A stretch of 64,000 nucleotides of DNA, taken from Sedimentisphaerales bacterium. GTDB lineage: Bacteria; Planctomycetota; Phycisphaerae; Sedimentisphaerales; Anaerobacaceae. The stretch spans positions 1 through 64,000 of the forward strand of contig JAFGLV010000101.1 of assembly GCA_016927855.1 (NCBI GenBank), read 5' to 3'. Below are positions 20,936 to 29,669 of the stretch, piece by piece; the first letter of the stretch is position 1, and the number at the start of each line of letters is the position of its first letter. Below the pieces are notes generated by a model that had not been told where the DNA came from, searched no databases, and saw nothing but the letters and a program-made list of their open reading frames with translations. Position numbers and translations under genes: made by a program.

Positions 20936-22665
20936 ACGAGACGACGAAACAACCGGATACTCCCCGGTCGAGCGTCGCCTTGCAGACGGCCCGGAACACG
21001 GCCAAAGTGGCCGGCGCGTTTGCGCTCATTTTCCTCGGGCTGCTCGTGGCCAACTTCATCGGCACGGCCGTCATCGGGCCGCGACGCGAAAACAAGATGG
21101 CCGCGATGCGAGCGTTGCTGCGCGAGGACCCGACTGACGAGAAGCTGCTGGCCGACATCCGCCAGTTGGACCTGAGAATCAGGCGTGACCGTCTCTGGAG
21201 GCTCGACTTCGCACGCAAGAGCAGCTACGCGCTGCTGGGCAGCGTGGCTTTGTTTCTGGCTGTCGGCAAGCTGGCCGGTGTGCTGGAGAGACAGGGTCCG
21301 AGGCCCGGACATGTCGCCGACCGAAGTGCCGAGCAGATTGCTGAATCCCGGCACGCGCGCTGGGGTGTTGCGGCAGGCGTGCTCGTCCTCGCAACCGCGG
21401 GAGCGCTCCTGCTCGGACTCCAGGGACCCCTCGCATTCGTGAAGGCGGAGGATTCGGGACCGCCGTATGCGACGATGGAGCAGAAGAACCACCAATGGCA
21501 CCGTTTCCGCGGACCCGGCGGCGGGGGTGTCAGCTCGCTGACCAACGTCCCGACCGCCTGGAACGGAGAGTCCGGCGCAGGCATTCTCTGGAAGACGGCC
21601 GTGCCGCTGCCGGGGAAGAACTCGCCGGTCGTGTGGGGCAAGCGCGTCTTCCTCTCCGGTGCCACCGAGGAAAAGCGCGAGGTCTTCTGCTTCGATGCCG
21701 ACTCGGGCCAGCTCCTCTGGCGGGGCGACGTGCCTGCCAGGGCGGCCGTGGCGGAAGCCGAGATCGAAGTCATGGAGGAGACAGGCTACAGCGCCTCGAC
21801 CACTGCCACCGATGGGCGGCGCATCTACGCGATCTTCGCGACGGGCGACATTGCGGCCTTCGACTTCAACGGCCGGCGGCTCTGGCACAAGAACCTTGGC
21901 ATCCCGGAGAGCATGTACGGCTACGCCTCCTCGCTCGATACGTACCAGGACCGCGTGATCGTTCAATACGACCAGGCGGACGCCGAGGCGGGCAAGTCCC
22001 GTCTCTACGCGCTGAACGGCCTGTCGGGAGACGTGGTCTGGGAGGCGAAGCGCGAGGTCCCGAACTCGTGGAGCTCGCCGATCGTCGTGGAAGTCGAGGG
22101 CCGGGTCCAGATCGTCACCTTGGCCGATCCGTGGCTGATCGGTTACGATGCGGCCACCGGTACGGAACTCTGGCGGGCCGAGGTCGCCAGCGGCGACGTC
22201 GCGCCTTCGCCCATCTATGCAGGCGGTCTCGTGATGGCGATCGAGCCTTACAGCCGCATGACCGCGGTCAAGCCCACCGGGCAAGGCAACATTACCGAGA
22301 CGCACGTCGCCTGGCAGTCCAGCGACCTGGCTCCCGACATCTGCTGTCCCGCCAGTGACGGTCGGTACGTCTACGTGCTCGACGGCGGAGGCCTGCTGCT
22401 TTGCTCTAATATCGCCGATGGGACGAAGGTCTACGAGCACGAACTGAGGGACAACTTCATGGCGTCTCCGAGCGTCGTCGGCGACAAGCTGTACCTGCTT
22501 AGCGAGGAAGGCGTCATGCACATCGCCCAGCTCGGACCCGAGTACCAGGAAGTCGCCAAGTGCGAGTTGGGCGAGGCATGTTTCGCATCGCCCGCGTTTG
22601 CCGACGGCCGCATCTACATTCGAGGCGAGAAGAACCTCTACTGCGTTGGAGGCGGCCGCCCGTGA
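20932..22665 (+). CDS. PQQ-like beta-propeller with three N-terminal membrane spans
   Basis: This 577-residue protein has spans near 24-44, 98-118 and 142-162, with a charged helical loop between the first two (about 50-90). A propeller follows and opens with WHRFRGPGGGG, the local variant of the WPxFRGP motif. Blades include VFCFDADSGQLLWRGD and YDAATGTELWRAE. No catalytic quinoprotein motif is visible. The multi-span N-terminus sets it apart from the other four paralogues and suggests a structural role next to the polyferredoxin whose stop it overlaps. Its own stop overlaps a GTG start of a microprotein. Confidence 0.82.
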   Translation: MNETTKQPDTPRSSVALQTARNTAKVAGAFALIFLGLLVANFIGTAVIGPRRENKMAAMRALLREDPTDEKLLADIRQLDLRIRRDRLWRLDFARKSSYALLGSVALFLAVGKLAGVLERQGPRPGHVADRSAEQIAESRHARWGVAAGVLVLATAGALLLGLQGPLAFVKAEDSGPPYATMEQKNHQWHRFRGPGGGGVSSLTNVPTAWNGESGAGILWKTAVPLPGKNSPVVWGKRVFLSGATEEKREVFCFDADSGQLLWRGDVPARAAVAEAEIEVMEETGYSASTTATDGRRIYAIFATGDIAAFDFNGRRLWHKNLGIPESMYGYASSLDTYQDRVIVQYDQADAEAGKSRLYALNGLSGDVVWEAKREVPNSWSSPIVVEVEGRVQIVTLADPWLIGYDAATGTELWRAEVASGDVAPSPIYAGGLVMAIEPYSRMTAVKPTGQGNITETHVAWQSSDLAPDICCPASDGRYVYVLDGGGLLLCSNIADGTKVYEHELRDNFMASPSVVGDKLYLLSEEGVMHIAQLGPEYQEVAKCELGEACFASPAFADGRIYIRGEKNLYCVGGGRP

Positions 22666-22835
22666 TTGAGTTCCGGGACGAATTCTTGAGTGAGGAAGAT
22701 CTGGATTTGCAGAACCTGACGGACGAGGAGCTGGACGCGCTATGGACCGCGTGGCTACAGCAGGCCCAGGTCACCAACGACGAGGATCGTTACACGTATT
22801 CGCACGGCGTGTTCGCCGAGGAGCCGCACGAATGA
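22662..22835 (+). CDS. Acidic 57-residue microprotein
   Basis: A GTG start at 22662 overlaps the propeller stop (GTGA), giving a 57-residue, highly acidic product (IEFRDEFLSEEDLDLQNL followed by TDEELDALWTAWL). It has no Cys, leader or membrane span, so it should be cytoplasmic and helical. The 4-nt overlap, sensible amino-acid composition and position at the end of the ferredoxin/propeller set support a real gene. Function is unknown. A small regulatory or assembly partner is only a guess. Confidence 0.55.
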   Translation: MIEFRDEFLSEEDLDLQNLTDEELDALWTAWLQQAQVTNDEDRYTYSHGVFAEEPHE

Positions 22836-22872
22836 GGCGCGTTGACAAAGGCAACCTGTGTGGAAATGGGTC

Positions 22873-22975
22873 TGTCATTCCGAGCGCAGTCGAAGAATCT
22901 GGTCGAGATCGGAGCGCCCTTCTCATTCGCAGCCAGACCCTTCGACTCCGCTGCGCTCCGCTCAGGGTGACAAAC
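22873..22975. repeat. Mosaic terminal-inverted-repeat element, copy B
   Basis: The left end TGTCATTCCGAGC and right end GCTCAGGGTGACAAA form an imperfect terminal inverted repeat. The inner arms CAGTCGAAGAATCTGG and CCAGACCCTTCGACT also pair imperfectly. The right arm (CTGCGCTCCGCTC) is almost identical to that of copy C. It fills most of the 182-nt gap before the HydC-HydB gene. Confidence 0.75.
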
Positions 22976-23017
22976 GTATACCTGAACACAATGCGATGAG
23001 CTCAAAATCGGTTGCGT

Positions 23018-25363
23018 ATGGAAGAACTGAATCTGACATTCGTGGATGAGACGGTCGAGAAGGTCGGCACCGGCGCCGAAAAGGTGTTGGAGATCTTGCA
23101 GGCGCTGCAGGGACACTACGGCTACCTGCCGCAGGAGGCACTGGAGCGCGTCTGCGAGCTGACCGAGATCACGCCTGCGGCCATTACCGGCGTGTCCTCC
23201 TTCTACGATCAGTTCCGCCATCGGCCTGCCGGGCAACACATCATCCATGTCTGCGTCGGGACCGCGTGCCACGTCAAAGGCGCCGAGCAGGTCTACGAGG
23301 CCTTTCGCAGCTACCTCGATATCCCCACCGACGACGATACGGACCCCCAGAAAGTCTTTACGGTAGAGCGCATCGCCTGCCTGGGCTGCTGCACGCTCGC
23401 GCCCGCGGTCCAGATCGACGGAGTCACCTACGGCCACCTGACGCGTGAGACGGTGCCGAAGGTCCTGAACGACTTTCTCAAACAGGCCGGGACCGCGCAC
23501 CGGACGCGCGCGCGGCGCCGAAAGGTCAGGACCGGCGCGGGAGAGATCCGCGTGGGCCTGGGTTCCTGCTGCGTCGCGCGTGGCAGTGGCAGGCTACATG
23601 AGTCCCTGAACAAAGCCCTTGTCGAGACCGGTGTGCGCGTTCCCGTCAAGCGGGTCGGCTGCGTCGGCATGTGTCACCAGACGCCTCTGCTGGAAATCGT
23701 CACACCCAGCGGCGAATCGTCGCTCTACGCGCGGGTCGAGCCCGAGGACGCCAAGCCCATCGTCCTGCGGCACTTCGGCGCGCGCGGGCCGCACCGAAAG
23801 ATCACCGGCGCCGTTTCGCGGACGCTAGATCGCCTGCTGACCGACGAAAGCTGGGGGCCGGTGACGCGATACTCGATCAACGTGCGCGACCGCGAGGTCT
23901 CGGACTTCCTCGGTCGGCAGATTCACGTCGCTATCGAGCATTGCGGGCACATCGATCCGACCGACCTGGACGAGTACGTGCGCCACGATGGGTTCAAAGC
24001 CCTCGAGAAATGCCTCAAAGAGCTCCAGGACGACGAGGTGATCGGCCAGATCGAAGCCAGTGGCCTGCGTGGCAGAGGCGGCGCCGGCTTTCCGACGCAT
24101 CTGAAGTGGTCGGCGGTCCGCGCCAGCGCAGGCGAGAAGAAGTATGTCGTCTGCAACGGCGACGAAGGCGACCCTGGCGCGTTCATGGACCGCATGCTGA
24201 TGGAGTCCTATCCCTATCGCATCCTCGAAGGCATGGCGATAGCGGCCCGGTGTGTCGGCGCGAGCGAAGGCTATCTCTACATCCGCGCCGAGTATCCCTT
24301 GGCTGTCAAGCGCGTGACGGAAGCGATTGAGAAGGCCACCGAGCGTGGTTTCCTGGGTGACAACATCCTCGGGACCGATTTCTCGCTGCGGCTCAAGATC
24401 GTTGCAGGCGCCGGGGCATTTGTCTGCGGCGAGGAGACCGCTCTGATGGCGAGCATCGAGGGCCGGCGGGGCATGCCCAAGCTGCGGCCGCCTTACCCGG
24501 CGCACAAGGGGCTCTGGGGTCGGCCTACGCTTATCAACAACGTCGAGACCTACGCGGCGGTGTCGTGGATCATCCGCAACGGCGCCGACGCCTTTGCCGC
24601 GATTGGCACGGGCCAGAGTAAGGGCACGAAGGTCTTCGCGCTGGCGGGCAAGATCGCACGCGGCGGGCTGATCGAGGTGCCGATGGGCATTTCCATTCGC
24701 CAGATCATCGACGAAATCGGCGGCGGCATCGCGGACGGTCGCAAGTTCAAAGCAGTCCAGGTCGGCGGTCCATCCGGCGGTTGCATCCCCGAAGGCTCCG
24801 ACAACCTGTCGGTGGATTACGAATCGCTCACCGCGGCGGGTGCGATGATGGGCTCCGGCGGTCTGGTCGTGCTGGATGAGACCGACTGCATGGTCGATAT
24901 CGCGCGCTATTTTTTGCAGTTTACGCAGAATCAATCGTGTGGCAAGTGTACGTTCTGTCGCATCGGTACGCGGCGGATGCTCGACATTCTCGACCGTCTC
25001 TGCGCCGGAGAGGGCAAAGCCGCCGACCTGGACGAGCTTCAACACCTAGCAGAGATCATCAAGAAGGGCAGCCTCTGCGGACTCGGCAAGACCGCGCCTA
25101 ATCCCGTGCTCTCGACGTTGCGCTACTTCCGCGATGAGTACGAGGCGCACATCGACAAAAGCTGTCCGGCGGGCAAGTGCAAAGCCCTCATCAAGTACAC
25201 GATCACCGACGACTGCATCGGTTGCACGATCTGCGCCCAGCATTGTCCGACCGACGCGATCGCGATGAGACCCTACGAGAAACACGAAATCGATCTGGAA
25301 AAATGCGTTCGTTGCGGGACGTGCAAGAGCGTCTGTCCCGCCGACGCGGTTCGAGTTGAATAG
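23018..25363 (+). CDS. Fused HydC-HydB (NuoE-NuoF) flavin/Fe-S NADH-binding subunit
   Basis: This 781-residue protein joins two subunits usually encoded separately. Residues 1-155 are NuoE/HydC-like with [2Fe-2S] ligands C79, C84, C121 and C125. Residues 175-255 are a second thioredoxin-like [2Fe-2S] domain (GSCCVARGS, CVGMCHQTP), a HydB hallmark absent from plain NuoF. Then follow the FMN/NADH site (RGRGGAGFPTHLKW near 351, NGDEGDPGAF near 380), an SLBB-type region, the NuoF [4Fe-4S] motif CGKCTFCRIGT near 641, and two C-terminal clusters (CIGCTICAQHCP, CVRCGTCKSVCP). This domain set is that of electron-bifurcating HydB-type enzymes. ATG 23018 was preferred to the TTG at 23012. The next gene starts 2 nt later. 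Confidence 0.9.
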   Translation: MEELNLTFVDETVEKVGTGAEKVLEILQALQGHYGYLPQEALERVCELTEITPAAITGVSSFYDQFRHRPAGQHIIHVCVGTACHVKGAEQVYEAFRSYLDIPTDDDTDPQKVFTVERIACLGCCTLAPAVQIDGVTYGHLTRETVPKVLNDFLKQAGTAHRTRARRRKVRTGAGEIRVGLGSCCVARGSGRLHESLNKALVETGVRVPVKRVGCVGMCHQTPLLEIVTPSGESSLYARVEPEDAKPIVLRHFGARGPHRKITGAVSRTLDRLLTDESWGPVTRYSINVRDREVSDFLGRQIHVAIEHCGHIDPTDLDEYVRHDGFKALEKCLKELQDDEVIGQIEASGLRGRGGAGFPTHLKWSAVRASAGEKKYVVCNGDEGDPGAFMDRMLMESYPYRILEGMAIAARCVGASEGYLYIRAEYPLAVKRVTEAIEKATERGFLGDNILGTDFSLRLKIVAGAGAFVCGEETALMASIEGRRGMPKLRPPYPAHKGLWGRPTLINNVETYAAVSWIIRNGADAFAAIGTGQSKGTKVFALAGKIARGGLIEVPMGISIRQIIDEIGGGIADGRKFKAVQVGGPSGGCIPEGSDNLSVDYESLTAAGAMMGSGGLVVLDETDCMVDIARYFLQFTQNQSCGKCTFCRIGTRRMLDILDRLCAGEGKAADLDELQHLAEIIKKGSLCGLGKTAPNPVLSTLRYFRDEYEAHIDKSCPAGKCKALIKYTITDDCIGCTICAQHCPTDAIAMRPYEKHEIDLEKCVRCGTCKSVCPADAVRVE

Positions 25364-25365
25364 CG

Positions 25366-26979
25366 ATGCCCAGGATTACCATAGACGGTCGTGAGGTTGA
25401 GGTGGAGGCGCAGGCGACGATTCTCGACGCCGCCGAGAAGCTCGGGATCGAGATTCCGACGATGTGCTATCTGCGCGGCCACGAGGCGACGACCAGTTGC
25501 ATGGTCTGCGTGGTGAAGGTCGCCGGCGCCGCGTCGCTCGTGCCCGCCTGCGGGACGTCTGTTCGCGACGGAATGGTGGTCGAGAGCGACTGCGATGAGG
25601 TCCGCGAGGCGCGAAAGGCGGCGCTGGAGCTGCTGCTCAGCGACCATGTAGGCGACTGCGTCGGGCCTTGCGCGACGGGATGTCCGGCGCACATGGACAT
25701 TCCGCTGATGATCCGCCAGATCGCCGCAGGCCAGATGCGCGGCGCCATCGCGACGGTAAAACGCGACATCGCGTTGCCAGCGGTCCTGGGGCGCATCTGT
25801 CCGGCACCGTGTGAGAACGTCTGCCGTCGGGCTCAGCACGACGGCGCTGTCTCGGTTTGCCTGCTCAAACGCTACGTCGCAGATATGGACCTGCAGACGG
25901 CCGAACCGTATTTGCCGAGATGTCTTCCCAAGCGGGGCAAGCGTGTTGCGATCATCGGCGCCGGCCCGGCAGGTCTGGCGGCGGCGTACTATCTCCAGCA
26001 GGATGGGTTCGATTGCACCGTCTTCGACGACCACGATGAGCCGGGCGGTATGCTCCGATACGCTGTTCCCGAGGAAGAGCTGTCGCACGATGTCCTGGCG
26101 GCGGAGATTGCCCAGATCAGAAAGCTGGGCGTCGAACTGCGGCTGCGTACCCGCGTTGGCGTGTCCGTCTCGATGGAGGACGTTCGCAGGGAATTCGAGG
26201 CCGTGTTCATTGCCGTTGGTGTGCTCAAACCGGGTGACGCCGAAGCGCTGAAATTGGCGGCCTCCGACAAGGTCAAGGTCGATGCGGCAACGTACGCCAC
26301 CGACCTGCCAGGCGTCTTTGCCGGCGGTGACGCGGTTCGCAGGCGCAAAATGACGGTACGCGCCGTCGCCGATGGGAAGGAGGCGGCGCGGTCGATTGCG
26401 CAGTACTTGCTGGGTGAGAAGGTCACCGGGCCGGCCAAGGCATTCAACAGCCGCATGGGAAAACTGCGGGACGGCGAAATGGAGGTCTTTCTGGAAGCAG
26501 CGTCTTCTTCTGCCCGGCAGACACCGGCTGACCCGGCGGCGGGATTCACAGCCTCCGAGGCGCGCCACGAATCGCTGCGCTGCCTGCGCTGCGATTGTCG
26601 CAAGGGTGACGTCTGCCTGCTGCGTCAGCACGCTCAGACTCACGACGCGCGCCAGACGCGCTACAAAGCCGAGCGCAGGCCGTTCGTCCAGGAAACGCAG
26701 CATCCGGACGTGGTTTACGAGCCTGGCAAGTGCATCGACTGCGGCATCTGCATCGAAATCGCGTCGCAAGCGCGAGAGAAACTCGGGTTGACCTTCGTCG
26801 GTCGGGGTTTCGACGTCCGGGTGGCAGTGCCTTTCAGTGCACCTTTGTCGGACGGTTTGCGGCTGGTCGGGGAACGATGCGTTGCCGCCTGTCCGACAGG
26901 AGCATTGGCGCGAAAGGACGCGCAGAACGGACAATCACCGAAAGAAGACGAAACGATTTGCGAAGGAGATGAGAGATGA
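25366..26979 (+). CDS. NuoG/GltD hybrid Fe-S flavoprotein lacking the NAD(P) domain
   Basis: This 537-residue protein starts with a NuoG/HydA-type [2Fe-2S] domain (C34, C45, C48, C62). A GltD-type module follows: CVGPCATGCPAHMDIP (98-113), CPAPCENVC (145-153), the FAD motif IIGAGPAGLAAAYYL (196-210) and a closing FAGGDAV (318-324). The second Rossmann domain of GltD/NfnB, with its GGGNxAMD NADPH motif, is absent: AVGVLKPGD (283-291) runs almost directly into the FAD-closing segment. The C-terminus returns to NuoG style (CIDCGICI near 456, VGRGFDVRVAVPF near 478, CVAACPTGAL near 505). It is probably the partner of the HydC-HydB fusion. No H-cluster domain is present, so it is not a hydrogenase subunit. 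Confidence 0.85.
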   Translation: MPRITIDGREVEVEAQATILDAAEKLGIEIPTMCYLRGHEATTSCMVCVVKVAGAASLVPACGTSVRDGMVVESDCDEVREARKAALELLLSDHVGDCVGPCATGCPAHMDIPLMIRQIAAGQMRGAIATVKRDIALPAVLGRICPAPCENVCRRAQHDGAVSVCLLKRYVADMDLQTAEPYLPRCLPKRGKRVAIIGAGPAGLAAAYYLQQDGFDCTVFDDHDEPGGMLRYAVPEEELSHDVLAAEIAQIRKLGVELRLRTRVGVSVSMEDVRREFEAVFIAVGVLKPGDAEALKLAASDKVKVDAATYATDLPGVFAGGDAVRRRKMTVRAVADGKEAARSIAQYLLGEKVTGPAKAFNSRMGKLRDGEMEVFLEAASSSARQTPADPAAGFTASEARHESLRCLRCDCRKGDVCLLRQHAQTHDARQTRYKAERRPFVQETQHPDVVYEPGKCIDCGICIEIASQAREKLGLTFVGRGFDVRVAVPFSAPLSDGLRLVGERCVAACPTGALARKDAQNGQSPKEDETICEGDER

Positions 26980-28235
26980 TGTCAAAGAAGCCGACGACCA
27001 GCAGACCCGTTTTGCACAGCCTCGTATGCGTCGTTGCATGCCTGTCCATCGTGGGTCAGGTCTGCGCGGACGACTGGCCCAACTATCGCGGTCCAAATCG
27101 GGACGGCATATCCAAGGAGACCGGCTGGAACACCACTTGGCCGGCGGAAGGGCCCAAGGTCCTCTGGAAGGCCTCGATCGGGATCGGGTTTGCCTCGATG
27201 GCGGTCGTGGATGGGCGGGTCTATGCGATGGGTAATCGCAACGATCAAGACACGCTCTATTGCTTCAACGCAGAGACCGGCGACGAAATCTGGAAGAAGT
27301 CGTATGCCTGTCCTCTCTACGACAAAATGCACGAAGGTGGGCCGTGCTCGACGCCGACGGTGAATGGAGATGCGGTCTATACGTTCAGCAAGAACGGCGA
27401 CGCGATTCGCTTCGACGCCGCGACGGGAACCATCGTGTGGCACAAGAACCTCGTCGAGGAGCTCGGCGTCAAGAACCTGATCTGGTACTTCGCCGGCTCC
27501 GTGGTTCCCGTGGGGGACCTGGTGATCTTCAGCGCCGGACCGTCGGGCACGGCGCTGCGCAAGAGCGACGGCAGTGTTGCCTGGACCAGTGGCACGGAAG
27601 TGGCGGGCTACGCGACCGCCGTGCCCGCGACGATCGACGGTCAGAAGTGCCTCGTGCTCGTCGGCGCCTACGAGGTCTTCGGCGTGGACCCGGCCGATGG
27701 GAAAGTCCTCTGGCGGTATCCCTGGGAGGGATACCAGGAGATCAACGCGGCCGATGCGGTCGTGATCGACGGCTCGACCGTCTTCGTCTCGACGGGGTAC
27801 AATAGAGGTTGCACTCTGCTGAAGATCGCCGACGGCAAAGTCACCGAAGCCTGGAAGAATAGGGAAATGAGCACTCAGCTCAACCCGGCGGTGTTCTGGA
27901 ACGGCTACCTCTATGGGTTCAACGGCATGATCGGCATGCGCGGACCAGGAAAAGGCATGCTCACGTGCCTTGATCCCAAGACCGGCGACGAGAAATGGGC
28001 GCAGCCGGGCCTGGGGACAGGTTCGGCCATGCTGGCCGACGGCAAGCTGATCGTACTGGGCGAGGCCGGCAAGCTTGCTATCGTAGAGGCCTCGCCTGAC
28101 GGCTACAAAGAACTGGCGTCCGCCCAGATCCTCTCCGGCAGGTGCTGGACCGTTCCCGTGCTAGCCAACGGCAGGATCTACGCGCGGAACGCCGCCGGCG
28201 ATCTCGTGTGTGTCGATGTCCGAAATCAGAACTAG
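26976..28235 (+). CDS. Secreted PQQ-like beta-propeller protein
   Basis: This 419-residue protein has a cleavable-looking signal peptide ending near VCA (residue about 29), directly followed by DDWPNYRGPNRDG, the mature-protein entry motif of this propeller group. Blades such as YCFNAETGDEIWKKS, VDPADGKVLWRYP and CLDPKTGDEKWAQ follow. It lacks an anchor, unlike the upstream paralogues, so it should be soluble in the periplasm. Its ATG overlaps the preceding stop (ATGATG region with a GGAGATGAGAG Shine-Dalgarno). It is highly similar in layout to the next gene, so the two probably arose by tandem duplication. Confidence 0.85.
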   Translation: MMSKKPTTSRPVLHSLVCVVACLSIVGQVCADDWPNYRGPNRDGISKETGWNTTWPAEGPKVLWKASIGIGFASMAVVDGRVYAMGNRNDQDTLYCFNAETGDEIWKKSYACPLYDKMHEGGPCSTPTVNGDAVYTFSKNGDAIRFDAATGTIVWHKNLVEELGVKNLIWYFAGSVVPVGDLVIFSAGPSGTALRKSDGSVAWTSGTEVAGYATAVPATIDGQKCLVLVGAYEVFGVDPADGKVLWRYPWEGYQEINAADAVVIDGSTVFVSTGYNRGCTLLKIADGKVTEAWKNREMSTQLNPAVFWNGYLYGFNGMIGMRGPGKGMLTCLDPKTGDEKWAQPGLGTGSAMLADGKLIVLGEAGKLAIVEASPDGYKELASAQILSGRCWTVPVLANGRIYARNAAGDLVCVDVRNQN

Positions 28236-28260
28236 CCTTCGAAGCGTGGAGACGTTGGAA

Positions 28261-29547
28261 ATGTTGAGAGTGTACCGGCGTGTAAAGACGTGTCTGCTGT
28301 TGTTGGCTGTTCCCGGCGTGGCGCTGGCGGCGGACTGGCCTCAGTTTCGTGGGCCGAATCGTGACGGCGTTTCCGCGGAAACCGGGCTGCTCCAGCAGTG
28401 GCCGGCGGATGGTCCGACGCCGCTGTGGGAGACGACCGGGCTCGGAACCGGCTACTCCTCGATGGCCATCTGCGAAGGCAAGCTGTATTCGATGGGCGAT
28501 CGCACCGTTGACGGCCAGAAGTCTCAGTTCGTCTACGCCTACGACCTGGATACCCATCAAGAGATATGGTCGACCAGAGTCGGACCGCCGCACCAGGACG
28601 GGCCACGCTGCACGCCGACCGTTGACGGCGGCTTCGCTTACGCGATCGGGACGAGCGGCGACGTCGTCTGTGTCAACGCCGCAGATGGAACGACCGTCTG
28701 GCGGAAGAACCTCCTGATCGATCTGGGCGGCGCGGCCAATCCGACCTGGAAATTCAGCGAGTCGCCTCTGATCGACGGTGACAGGCTGATCTGCACGCCC
28801 GGAGGCCATAAGGCGGCGCTCGCGGCCCTCGACAAGAAGACCGGTGACGTTCTCTGGCGGACTTCGATGCCGGACATCGGGCCCAATGGCAAGGAAGAGG
28901 CCGGCTACTCCTCCGTCATCATCAGTCGCGCCGCCGGCGTCAAGCAGTACGTGCAATTGACCAATGAAGGCGTGATCGGCGTCGCGGCCGCCGACGGCAA
29001 GTTCCTCTGGGGTTATAACCGGGTGGCCAACGACGTCGCGAACATCTCGATGCCGGTCGTGGACGGCGATTATGTCTTCACTTCGACCGCCTACAACACG
29101 GGATCGGCGCTGTTGAGACTCATAGGCGACGGCTCCGGCGTCAAAGCCGAAGAGGTCTACTGGCTCGACCGGCGAACCTTTCAGAGCCATCACGGCGGCT
29201 TCCTCAAGGTCGGCGACTATATCTACGGTGGGCACAACCACAATAAAGGCGAACCCGCCTGCGTCGAGTTGCTGACCGGCAAGGTCATGTGGCACGAGGC
29301 CCGTCAGCCCGGCGGCGGTTCCGGTTGCGTCACCTATGCCGACGGGTGTCTCTACTTCCTTTACGAAGACGGTCGTGTCGCGCTGGTGGAAGCCACGCCG
29401 CAGAAGTACACGCTCAAAGGCTCGTTCAAGCTCCCGTCGCGACCCGGGGCCGAGGGCACGGCATGGGCCTACCCCGTCGTCTGTGACGGCAAGCTCTACC
29501 TGCGCCATGCCGACGTGCTGTTCTGCTACGACGTGAGCGCCCCGTGA
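28261..29547 (+). CDS. Secreted PQQ-like beta-propeller protein
   Basis: This 428-residue protein has a signal peptide ending at ALA (about residue 20), immediately followed by ADWPQFRGPNRDGVSAETG, closely matching the paralogue just upstream. The blades include VCVNAADGTTVWRKN and LAALDKKTGDVLWR. No PQQ-dehydrogenase catalytic residues were seen. ATG 28261 with GGAGA upstream gives the cleanest leader. The frame is open from 28210, but that start lies inside the previous gene. It is the last gene of the redox block, and a 122-nt gap follows. Confidence 0.84.
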   Translation: MLRVYRRVKTCLLLLAVPGVALAADWPQFRGPNRDGVSAETGLLQQWPADGPTPLWETTGLGTGYSSMAICEGKLYSMGDRTVDGQKSQFVYAYDLDTHQEIWSTRVGPPHQDGPRCTPTVDGGFAYAIGTSGDVVCVNAADGTTVWRKNLLIDLGGAANPTWKFSESPLIDGDRLICTPGGHKAALAALDKKTGDVLWRTSMPDIGPNGKEEAGYSSVIISRAAGVKQYVQLTNEGVIGVAAADGKFLWGYNRVANDVANISMPVVDGDYVFTSTAYNTGSALLRLIGDGSGVKAEEVYWLDRRTFQSHHGGFLKVGDYIYGGHNHNKGEPACVELLTGKVMWHEARQPGGGSGCVTYADGCLYFLYEDGRVALVEATPQKYTLKGSFKLPSRPGAEGTAWAYPVVCDGKLYLRHADVLFCYDVSAP

Positions 29548-29669
29548 CGGGACCGGGCATTCTGCGCGATGACAATTGAGACAATTCCTTTGCGACATCG
29601 GCGCCGGCTGTTTGTAGATTGCCAGGGATTGGTTGCGCGTGCGTGAAGTCTATCTGAGGGGATACGGTC

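Noticed and set aside
23018-26979. Bifurcating [FeFe]-hydrogenase
   Set aside because: HydB/HydC-like parts are there, but no H-cluster domain (HydA) is encoded in the window.
9699-29547. PQQ-dependent alcohol dehydrogenases
   Set aside because: The propellers lack the vicinal Cys pair, catalytic Asp region and metal site of quinoprotein dehydrogenases, and no pqq biosynthesis gene is present.
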